Positions 1 through 6,384 of a stretch of DNA of 16,612 nt are shown piece by piece. The stretch's first letter is position 1. Each line of letters starts with the position of its first letter. The notes below the pieces were generated by a model. It made no database searches and had not been told where the DNA came from. It worked only from the letters and a program-made list of their open reading frames with translations. Made by a program: the position numbers and the translations under genes. This DNA comes from Verrucomicrobiales bacterium (GTDB taxonomy: Bacteria; Verrucomicrobiota; Verrucomicrobiia; Verrucomicrobiales; DEV007): the NCBI GenBank assembly GCA_023253615.1, contig JALRFZ010000126.1, positions 1 through 16,612 on the forward strand, read 5' to 3'.

Positions 1-871
1 CCACGATCTGGATGGCCACGCGCGGCTGACCGTTGAAAAGCCTCGCCAGCACGATGGGAAAGATCGCCGCCGGCATCGACGCCTGCACTACGAGGAGCCG
101 ACGCAGGTCATCCGGGAGCGGGAGAAAATGGGCCGCAGCGAGGATGAGGGAAGCATGGAGACCGAGTCGCACGATCACGCTGGACAGCCCCACGCGGAAA
201 ATGTCGGTAAAGATCCCCTCCCGCAGAAACCGGCCCATCGTCGCCCCGATCATGAAGATCGACATGGGCACCGCACAGCGCCCGAGCATGTCGAGCGAAG
301 TGTGGACGACGCCCGGGATGTATCGGTAGGCACCCGTATAGTTCAGCACCAGCGCGAGGATCACCGCGAGAAAAGGACCATTCACGAGAGCGCGGAGGCC
401 CGCCTTTCCCGTCAGAATCGCCAGCCCGGCCGTCCACATCGCCAGTTCCACCCCGATCCCGAAGATGAACATGAGGCCCGATGGCCCCTCGTTGCCGGGA
501 AACAGATCAACCAGCAAAGGCAGGGCGATGAACCCGTAATTCTGGATGCCACTGCTGATCGTGAAAGTGCGGAGGCCCGTGCCGATCCTCATGCCTCCCG
601 CCAGCCCCGCGAGCCAGGCGATCAAAAACCCGCCGAGAATCAGCACAAATCCGAGCCCGATCGCCCACCCGGCCGTCGCCAGCTTCTGCAGAGCCGGGTT
701 CCCCGGCACGAGCGAGAGGATGAGACAGGGCGCGAGGAGATTCATCCCCAGCTTCATCATTCCCGTTTCCGTCTCCTCACTGAGCCAGCCGCGGCGATGG
801 AAGAGCAATCCCGTCGCGATCACGAGAAAGACCGGAAGGATCGCCGAAAAAATCGTACCGTATGAGGGCAT
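1..871 (-). CDS. AEC-family (auxin efflux carrier-like) permease, C-terminus cut by window edge
   Basis: This frame has no entry as a closed ORF because it runs off the left edge; I translated it by hand from ATG at 871 (MPSYGTIFSAILPVFLVIAT) for 290 codons without a stop. It is rich in hydrophobic segments and carries AEC-type landmarks: an N-terminal helix with FLVIATGLLFHRRGW, then LLAPCLILSLVPGNPALQ at about 40-60, and GIQNYGFIALPLLVDLF at about 110-125, which matches the conserved N-x-GF-x-xLPL of the family. AEC proteins are usually about 300-320 residues, so only the last helix or so should be missing. Members are secondary transporters of organic anions (malate, malonate in the characterised ones); the substrate here is unknown. 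The gene starts 30 bp after the stop of the upstream gene on the same strand, so co-transcription is likely. I see no Shine-Dalgarno before the ATG. Confidence 0.88.
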   Translation of the reverse strand, partial: MPSYGTIFSAILPVFLVIATGLLFHRRGWLSEETETGMMKLGMNLLAPCLILSLVPGNPALQKLATAGWAIGLGFVLILGGFLIAWLAGLAGGMRIGTGLRTFTISSGIQNYGFIALPLLVDLFPGNEGPSGLMFIFGIGVELAMWTAGLAILTGKAGLRALVNGPFLAVILALVLNYTGAYRYIPGVVHTSLDMLGRCAVPMSIFMIGATMGRFLREGIFTDIFRVGLSSVIVRLGLHASLILAAAHFLPLPDDLRRLLVVQASMPAAIFPIVLARLFNGQPRVAIQIV

Positions 872-901
872 CGGGCCGGATCGTGAGCGGGGCGAAATCG
901 A

Positions 902-1633
902 TCAAGGAAGCAGCACCCAGGGAAGGCTTGGATACTTCTCGCGAAACTCCTCACGCACGCCGATGTCGCCGGAGAATCCCCAACCAAGCATCTGCCAGCG
1001 ACCGTCCGGATCCTGTTTGACAAGCGCGAGAAAATCCAGCTCCAGGGAAAAGGCCGCATCTCCATCCGCGGGAGGCGCGCCGTCCACCGTGGCCACGTTT
1101 CCGCTGAAAGTGCCCCAACCCTCGAAGGTCCGGACCTCGCCCGTGAATTGCACCTTGCTGCCAATGTAGGCCGAGATCGGCCCCCGCATTGAATCCATGA
1201 TTTCCTTCCGCTCCGGGGATCCCGCGACCGGCTCGGAGACCTCCACCGCGCCCAGTTTTTTGGCGAACTTTACCTTCGCCGGATCCTTGAGCCGCAGCAG
1301 CCCGTCGCGATCCTCCACCAATTCGCCTTCACCGATCCACAAAGAGCCTTGATCGAGCTTGTAGATCACCTCCTCGGCTTGGTCCGCCCCCTCGATCGTG
1401 TAGCGGTGCACGAGCCGTAACACGCCATCCTCATTGAGATTTCCCTCCAGCGAACCTCGCGTCCCGTGGGCTTCGGGCACCTCCCACGTTTGGTAGCCGC
1501 TCACCTCGCCTTCCGAGAGATACAGCACGATCCGCGTTGTTTCCGCCTCCGTCGCCGATTCGAAGTAAAGGGTTTCTTCCGCCGATGCGACGGCGAAGCT
1601 GAGGAGGACGAGGAAACTGAGGATCGTTTTCAC
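902..1633 (-). CDS. Secreted protein of unknown function
   Basis: The 243-residue product starts with a clear Sec signal peptide (MKTILSFLVLLSFAVASAEE; cleavage likely after ASA, about residue 18). Residues 20-125 are a beta-rich, acidic region with no family I recognise. Residues 138-243 look like a separate module: it opens with GSPERKEIMDSMRGPISAYIG, followed by VQFTGEVRTFEGWGTFSGNV and WQMLGWGFSGDIG near the C-terminus. Similar ERKxILDALR...WAFV arrangements occur as small modules at the ends of exported hypothetical proteins in many Gram-negative bacteria; that recollection is the only family hint. It sits 68 bp downstream of the PBP4-type gene and 30 bp upstream of the AEC permease, all on the minus strand. 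A 6-bp hairpin lies directly before its start codon. Confidence 0.8.
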   Translation of the reverse strand: MKTILSFLVLLSFAVASAEETLYFESATEAETTRIVLYLSEGEVSGYQTWEVPEAHGTRGSLEGNLNEDGVLRLVHRYTIEGADQAEEVIYKLDQGSLWIGEGELVEDRDGLLRLKDPAKVKFAKKLGAVEVSEPVAGSPERKEIMDSMRGPISAYIGSKVQFTGEVRTFEGWGTFSGNVATVDGAPPADGDAAFSLELDFLALVKQDPDGRWQMLGWGFSGDIGVREEFREKYPSLPWVLLP

Positions 1634-1636
1634 AAC

Positions 1637-1655
1637 ACGCAGGTAGTCCCTGCGC
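1637..1655 (-). promoter_or_regulatory. Hairpin directly upstream of the 902-1633 gene start
   Basis: CGCAGG (1638-1643) and CCTGCG (1649-1654) form a perfect 6-bp stem with a 5-nt loop, in the 68-bp spacer between the dacB-like stop and the downstream start. On the transcript it ends four nucleotides before the ATG at 1633. No U-run follows, so it is not a normal intrinsic terminator. It may be an intercistronic processing or stability structure, or chance in GC-rich DNA. Confidence 0.3.
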
Positions 1656-1701
1656 GCCCGATTTTCAAACAGCTCGCTCGCCGATTTTCACCACCCTTCC
1701 C

Positions 1702-3195
1702 TCACAGCCCCGCCATCACGTTCCAGACGCGCACGATCTTCGACTTCACGCTGGCGAGATCCGTCGTGTAATTCGTCACGAAAAGGGCGAAGGCATATCG
1801 TTTGCCCGACCGTGCATCGACGTAGCCCGCGTAGTTCCGGATGCGGTCCATCGTCCCGCTTTTCGCCCGGATCCGGCCCTCGGCGGGCGAACCACCGCCG
1901 ATGCTCTTGAGTGTCCCCGACCGGCCGGCCACCGGCAGCGACGAACGGAAGCTCTCAAAGTGGGGGCTTTCCGATGCCGCCTGCAGCATCAAGGCCAGTT
2001 GGCGGGGTGTCACCGTGTTTGCCCGCGAGAGCCCGCATCCATCGCCCATGTAAAATCCTGTCATATCGATCCCCTTCCCCGCCCAGTGCGCCCGCACCGC
2101 CTCCGACGCCGATTCCGTCGTGCCCACGCCCGAGACCTTCACCCCGATCGCCCGATGCAGGCACTCGGCCTTGAGGTTGTCGGACTTGTGATTCGTCGTC
2201 ATCAGGATTTCGGAAAGCGGTGCCGAAGATTGTTCGAAGATCTTCTTTCTCGCCCCGATCTCTTTCCCCGCCGCGACCAGAAGCCGGTCCGTCGTCGGTG
2301 CTCCGGTCACGGGCACTCCGTGCGCCACGAGATACTCTGAAAACGTCCGTGCACAGAAAAATGCCGGATCCGGCAACGCCCCCTTGATCGTGAAGGAACC
2401 GCTCCCCGCCGGCACCGTTCCGCGGAAGGTGAACAGTCGTCCATAGGCGTCTCCGTAAATGTATCCGTTGTCCCCCGATCCCGAAGCACCCACCCGCATC
2501 TCATTGATGAATTCGTGTCCGGGCAACGGCGGATTCGTTCCAGTGAACGGGGCCTTTGCACCAACCGAGGGCGTCCGGAAGGTCGCGTAAAACAGGTTCT
2601 GAAAAACTGTCAGCCCACTCGCCCCCGCCCCATAGTAATTGCCCGAGTCATTCCACTGCCAGGTATCGGGAGTCAGGACCGTCCCGAAAATCGAGGCATC
2701 GCCGATCACGGATCCTTCCACCTGTTTCACCCCCGCCTCGACCAAAGCGCTGCGCCATTTCGCATACGTCGGAGTCAGATCCATGGCGGCCAGAGTCGGA
2801 TCGCCCCCTCCCCGGATCACCACATCTCCGGCGAGCACTCCATCTTCACCCAACGTTCCCGTCGTCTGCAGTTCGGTGACAAAGCGGCCATCGGGACCCA
2901 GCAATTCGTTCGCCGTCGCTGTCGTGAGCACCTTCATCACCGAAGCCGGAACCAGGCCGGAATCCATCCGGAATCCGACGGCTGAATCCGGCGCGGCTTC
3001 CAGATCGACGAGACAAAATCCCACCAAAGCGGTCTTCAACCCGCTCTCCCCGGCGATTTTCTCCACCTCTGCAATCACTTCCTCCACCGACGAAGCCTTC
3101 GCCGTCGCCGCGATCGAGAAACAAAAGAGCCATACCAGCAGTGGTCTCGACCAACGATTCCCCATTGAAACAAGTTTCCCTAACCGGCGCATCAT
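1702..3195 (-). CDS. dacB: D-alanyl-D-alanine carboxypeptidase/endopeptidase, PBP4 type (peptidase S13)
   Basis: All three penicillin-binding catalytic motifs are present: S85-V-M-K88 (in PASVMK), S338-D-N340 (in NHKSDNLKAE) and K445-S-G-T448 (in RAKSGTMDRIRNYAGYV). GDGCGLSRANTVTPRQL at 385-400 is also typical of family S13, and the long insert between motifs one and two (about 95-330) is the PBP4 arrangement. The 497-residue length fits. The product acts in the periplasm on peptidoglycan stem peptides, removing the terminal D-Ala and/or cutting crosslinks. A signal peptide (RPLLVWLFCFSIAATAKAS) begins near residue 17. The start at 3195 has a GGAGG 10 nt upstream; an in-frame ATG at 3165 (MGNRWSRPL) is a possible alternative that still leaves a full signal peptide. 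It is first in a probable minus-strand transcription unit with the next two genes. Confidence 0.93.
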   Translation of the reverse strand: MMRRLGKLVSMGNRWSRPLLVWLFCFSIAATAKASSVEEVIAEVEKIAGESGLKTALVGFCLVDLEAAPDSAVGFRMDSGLVPASVMKVLTTATANELLGPDGRFVTELQTTGTLGEDGVLAGDVVIRGGGDPTLAAMDLTPTYAKWRSALVEAGVKQVEGSVIGDASIFGTVLTPDTWQWNDSGNYYGAGASGLTVFQNLFYATFRTPSVGAKAPFTGTNPPLPGHEFINEMRVGASGSGDNGYIYGDAYGRLFTFRGTVPAGSGSFTIKGALPDPAFFCARTFSEYLVAHGVPVTGAPTTDRLLVAAGKEIGARKKIFEQSSAPLSEILMTTNHKSDNLKAECLHRAIGVKVSGVGTTESASEAVRAHWAGKGIDMTGFYMGDGCGLSRANTVTPRQLALMLQAASESPHFESFRSSLPVAGRSGTLKSIGGGSPAEGRIRAKSGTMDRIRNYAGYVDARSGKRYAFALFVTNYTTDLASVKSKIVRVWNVMAGL

Positions 3196-3205
3196 CCCGG
3201 ATCAT

Positions 3206-3222
3206 CCTCCGCGATGGCGGAG
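3206..3222 (-). promoter_or_regulatory. Shine-Dalgarno of dacB-like gene inside a 6-bp hairpin
   Basis: CTCCGC (3207-3212) and GCGGAG (3217-3222) can pair around a 4-nt loop. On the minus-strand transcript the 3' arm supplies GGAG of the GGAGG (complement of 3206-3210) that would serve the ATG at 3195, so the ribosome binding site would be paired when the stem forms. The pairing is read directly from the sequence; any regulatory effect is inference. Confidence 0.35.
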
Positions 3223-3314
3223 ACGTCAATTTCTCGTCGCATCCTGATCCTTGGCCGGCCTCGCCGTGCCCCGATCCCGGATCCAACCCTGTCGGGTCGC
3301 GGATCCAAGAGGGT

Positions 3315-4229
3315 TCAGTTCGCGGCCGTCGAATCGCTTTTTCCAGGCTTTGCCGCCTTGATCACGAAGTCGTCGTAGTGCACGTCGTCGATGTTCGTCG
3401 TCAGGCTCACCACCGATTTGGTCTCGTGCGACAGGCCTGCCGATTTCAAGCGGCCCACTTCATCGCCGTTCACCAAGACGACCACCTCGTCGCCCTTCGT
3501 ACGGATCAGCAAGGTATGCCATTCCTCGCGCTTGAGATCGAGGGTGAAGTTCGCTGTCTTCGATTTCAGCATCTCCTGTGTCGCCTCATCGAGCGTGCCG
3601 CCGCCCTTGCGCTTCTCATAGATCGCATTCTCGAAATTCCCCGTCTTCGCATCACTGATGTTGCCACCCGTCGGGCTGATGAAGACACTGCAAATGTGCC
3701 CCGCGTGGGATCCCTTGTAATCCTTGTCGTCCATCCAGACGTTGAACCTTTCGGCCGTCGGACCGACGAAATTGAACTTCACCGAAATCTCCAGATCCTG
3801 CCGTCCCTCCGGGAAGCGGAAGGCATCGACGCCCGCGTGATCGTTGATGTCGATCGTCTTGCCGATCAGCACACCGCCCTTCACCTCGCTCTCGCTCTTG
3901 TAGTGGCTCCATGCCTCGCCGAAACCGTCCTTTTCAAAATCGTCCTCGAAGATCACCTCACTGTAATAGAGTTCGTCTTCTTTCCCCTGCCGTTTGAGAT
4001 CCCAGGTCTTCAGAAACTCCTGGTCCTCGGCTGAAAGCGTCTCCACCGGCACATCAAACGGTTTGCGGTTCACCATCAATCTTGCCTTCCCGTCCCGCAC
4101 ATCGAGCAATTCCGCCTCGATCTCTTTCCCCGCATTGTTCGTGAATGTCCGGACCTCCCGCGCCAGCGCTCCCGACCCGACCATCATTCCCGACAATCCA
4201 AAAACCAGCAAAAGAAGGCGAATGTTCAT
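3315..4229 (-). CDS. Secreted SHD1-like plus LamG-like (family 16/DUF1080-related fold) protein
   Basis: I start this at ATG 4229 because the next residues form a signal peptide (MNIRLLLLVFGLSGMMVGSG, cleavage after ALA, about residue 23); the open frame extends upstream to 4301 but that extension is Gly/Arg-rich and unlikely. The product is 304 residues. Residues 26-75 (REVRTFTNNAGKEIEAELLD, then VPVETLSAEDQEFLKTW) match the SHD1-like module found at the N-terminus of many exported planctomycete and verrucomicrobial proteins. Residues about 90-295 are beta-rich, with VIFEDDFEKDGFGEAW, then FNVWMDD, then EEWHTLLIRTKGDEVVVLVN, the pattern of concanavalin/LamG-fold domains related to DUF1080. 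Such domains bind or act on sugars; no catalytic assignment is possible here. It stands alone between the dacB unit and the divergent transposase gene. The 119-bp spacer 3196-3314 contains no gene. Confidence 0.8.
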   Translation of the reverse strand: MNIRLLLLVFGLSGMMVGSGALAREVRTFTNNAGKEIEAELLDVRDGKARLMVNRKPFDVPVETLSAEDQEFLKTWDLKRQGKEDELYYSEVIFEDDFEKDGFGEAWSHYKSESEVKGGVLIGKTIDINDHAGVDAFRFPEGRQDLEISVKFNFVGPTAERFNVWMDDKDYKGSHAGHICSVFISPTGGNISDAKTGNFENAIYEKRKGGGTLDEATQEMLKSKTANFTLDLKREEWHTLLIRTKGDEVVVLVNGDEVGRLKSAGLSHETKSVVSLTTNIDDVHYDDFVIKAAKPGKSDSTAAN

Positions 4230-4339
4230 ATCCCAACCATCACCGCCCCGCCCCCCATCAGTCAATCCCATTCTAGAACCTGGAAGCCGCCCAACCGTCA
4301 CGTCGATGCAACCGACGCTTTAAAAAGCCAGCCTATTTA

Positions 4340-4368
4340 TTGACAAGTCTGACACCATGCTTTATCTT
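4340..4368 (+). promoter_or_regulatory. Possible sigma-70-type promoter for the transposase gene
   Basis: TTGACA (4340-4345) is a perfect -35 hexamer, followed after 17 nt by TATCTT (4363-4368), which matches the -10 consensus at four of six positions. A transcript from here would begin around 4375, just before the ATG at 4378. That favours the second start and a near-leaderless mRNA. The element also contains a direct repeat TGACA (4341-4345 and 4350-4354), which could instead be a sequence the transposase recognises. Confidence 0.3.
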
Positions 4369-4377
4369 CGATGCTTC

Positions 4378-5439
4378 ATGAGCTCAAGACGCATTCTCAA
4401 AGACGGCACTTCCTATCACCATTGCGTCTCGCGGGTCGTGGATCGGCGGCAGATTTTCGGAGCGACTGAGAAGGAGGCATTCCGCTCAATTCTTCGGAAA
4501 CTGGAGGCTTTCACAGGAGTGCGGGTGGCGACTTATTGCCTGATGGGCAACCACTTCCATCTTCTTTTAGAGGTGCCGGATCGGAAGACTCTTCCGGAAC
4601 TTACGGCGGAAAAATTGCTGGATCTGCTCCCCCTGCTCTACGATCGCGCGACGGTGGAAACGATCGCCCAACAGATCGCCACAGCCCGCAGATCCGGGGA
4701 CCTGGCTTGGGAAAAAGCCCTCCTCCGGAGCTACGAACACCGCCGGGGCGATCTTTCGGTCTTCCTCAAGGAGTTGAAGCAGCGTGTCTCCCTCTACATG
4801 AACAAACGCCACGGGCGCACCGGCACGCTCTGGGAGGGTCGGTTCAGAAGTCTCCTCGTCGAAGGCGGCGAGGCGGCCCTTCTCGCGGTGGCCGCCTACA
4901 TCGACCTGAATCCCGTCCGCGCCCGGCTGGTCGAGAGACCGGAAGACTACCGGTGGAGCGGATATGGGGAAGCCTCAGGCACGGGAAAAGGCGCGGCGAT
5001 CGCCCGGCTCGGACTCGGATCGATCCAGCGCGAAGCCCTCGAAAGCCCCGGCACCTCCTTGGATTGGGAACACACCCGCGACCGCTACCGCCGTCTCCTT
5101 TATATCGAGGGAGAAGAAATCCCCTCGGACGAGGCCTACCACGCCCCCACCCGACCGGGAATCGCTCCAGAGGTCGTCTCACAGGTCACCTCCGGGTCGC
5201 CTCCGGATTCCCTGCCCGAACTTCTGCGCCGAAAAGTCCGCTATTTCTGCGACGGGGCCGTTCTCGGATCGGAAGCGTTTATCGAGGAAATCTTCGACAA
5301 ACTCCGCGCCGAGGGCCGCATCAGTCCGAAACGCCGCTCCGGTGCCCGCGCTCCACGAGGCAATGGCTGGGGCGAGCTGAAGGTTCTCCGCGATCTGCGG
5401 GTCCGTGTCTACGGGTCTTCTCCTTCAAAAAGAGGCTAA
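4378..5439 (+). CDS. REP-associated tyrosine transposase (RAYT), Y1/IS200-like HUH family
   Basis: The HUH motif is clear in ATYCLMGNHFHLLLEV (His-Phe-His, residues 59-61 from this start). Downstream are FLKELKQRVSLYMNKRHGR and GTLWEGRF (126-155), then YIDLNPVRARLVERPEDYRW (about 174-193), the usual RAYT order. The C-terminal part (VRYFCDGAVLGSEAFIEEIF) is typical of chromosomal RAYTs. The nucleophile is probably the Tyr of SLYMN, but the position four residues earlier, where many RAYTs have Tyr, is Val here, so this is uncertain. RAYTs cut and join single-stranded DNA at REP palindromes and are usually single-copy, domesticated genes. An upstream in-frame ATG at 4357 would add seven residues (MLYLRCF); the promoter-like element favours 4378. 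No terminal inverted repeats flank it, and its stop overlaps the convergent amidase gene by 4 bp. Confidence 0.92.
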   Translation: MSSRRILKDGTSYHHCVSRVVDRRQIFGATEKEAFRSILRKLEAFTGVRVATYCLMGNHFHLLLEVPDRKTLPELTAEKLLDLLPLLYDRATVETIAQQIATARRSGDLAWEKALLRSYEHRRGDLSVFLKELKQRVSLYMNKRHGRTGTLWEGRFRSLLVEGGEAALLAVAAYIDLNPVRARLVERPEDYRWSGYGEASGTGKGAAIARLGLGSIQREALESPGTSLDWEHTRDRYRRLLYIEGEEIPSDEAYHAPTRPGIAPEVVSQVTSGSPPDSLPELLRRKVRYFCDGAVLGSEAFIEEIFDKLRAEGRISPKRRSGARAPRGNGWGELKVLRDLRVRVYGSSPSKRG

Positions 5440-6251
5440 TTCCCGAAAAGTTTCATCAGCCCCTTCTTCTCGCGCTTCCCGGCGGGAAAGACCTCCGCGA
5501 GAGCTTGGACGAGGGCATGTCCGATCAGGTCCTGATACTCCGGCTTCTGCACCATCATCTCCTCTTCGCGATGGATGATGACGCCGCATTCCAGCAGGAT
5601 CGCGGGCAAGGACGACGATTTCAGGACGACGAGATCGGAGAATTCATAAACACCCGTCGTCTCATCGAGCAAAGGCCGGTTCTCACCCTGGATCGGCTCG
5701 GCATGATGCAGGGTCGGTCGCAGCCCGGATCCGTAGAGAGCGGCTCCCACCTTCAGAGCAAGCGACCGACTGACCTCGGCCTTCGCGTTTTTCGACGAGG
5801 TGAAAACGCTGTAGCCCCGGAAATTGTCGGCATAGTCCCGTTCGACACCCCCATGGGTCCACTTGCGGAGATACTTGTCGTTGACCGAATCGTGGTGGAT
5901 CGAAATGAAGACATCCGCCTTCTCCCGCGCCGCGATTTCGGGGCGTTCGGTGAGGGAAGAAACCAATCCATCGGCATTCACCACGATGACCGTCGCCCCC
6001 GCTTTTTCGAGGACGCCGGCGATGACCCGGGTGGTGGCCAGATTGAAGGACAATTCCGGCACACCACGTGCGCTCATCGCACCGGGTTTCAGGCGGTAAT
6101 GCCCGACATCCAGAGCGACCCGCAGGCCCGCGAGCGGCTGCCCGGTAAACTCCGCTTTTTTCCACTTGGATGGATCGGTCCCCTCCTGCCCGGTCGCGAA
6201 GAGGGGATGGAAACAGAGCAGGAGGGCAAGGAAAGCACGGAGAAACGACAT
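5436..6251 (-). CDS. N-acetylmuramoyl-L-alanine amidase (Amidase_3 family), exported
   Basis: The start at 6251 gives a 271-residue protein opening with a signal peptide (MSFLRAFLALLLCFHPLFAT, cleavage near residue 20). The open frame continues upstream to 6563, but that part overlaps the divergent tldD-like coding region and is Arg/Ala-rich, so it is rejected. Zinc and catalytic residues of Amidase_3 are visible: His51 in VALDVGHYRLKPGA, Glu66 in GVPELSFN, His119 in FISIHHDS, and Glu221 in PAILLECGVI. The enzyme cleaves the bond between N-acetylmuramic acid and the stem peptide in the periplasm, as in cell separation and wall turnover. There is no obvious AMIN or SPOR targeting domain; about 20 residues of linker precede the catalytic domain. 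The C-terminal tail (GKREKKGLMKLFGN) is basic. It reads toward the transposase gene. Confidence 0.9.
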   Translation of the reverse strand: MSFLRAFLALLLCFHPLFATGQEGTDPSKWKKAEFTGQPLAGLRVALDVGHYRLKPGAMSARGVPELSFNLATTRVIAGVLEKAGATVIVVNADGLVSSLTERPEIAAREKADVFISIHHDSVNDKYLRKWTHGGVERDYADNFRGYSVFTSSKNAKAEVSRSLALKVGAALYGSGLRPTLHHAEPIQGENRPLLDETTGVYEFSDLVVLKSSSLPAILLECGVIIHREEEMMVQKPEYQDLIGHALVQALAEVFPAGKREKKGLMKLFGN

Positions 6252-6384
6252 GCCTCGAAGTTCGCCCCGTCCCCGGCATCGGGCAAGGACGGAGCGCCGC
6301 CGTTTTCCTGCCCCGCCGGTGAAATCGGGTCGTATGACAAAAGGTCTTCTTCCCTTCGCGCCGCCATCTGATACCCTCCCGGAC

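Noticed and set aside
128..865. Long plus-strand open frame opposite the AEC permease
   Set aside because: Its product is rich in Arg, His, Glu, Pro and Asp without hydrophobic core or motifs; it is the antisense of the permease, whose translation shows clear family motifs and helices.
1661..1691. Direct repeat CCGATTTTCA in the dacB-downstream spacer
   Set aside because: Only two short copies about 23 bp apart, without further copies or structure; compatible with chance.
4536..6371. 611-codon plus-strand open frame spanning the transposase and amidase
   Set aside because: It is a shifted frame of the transposase and then antisense to the amidase, with Arg/Pro/Gly-rich low-complexity product and no domain; both real genes show intact catalytic motifs.
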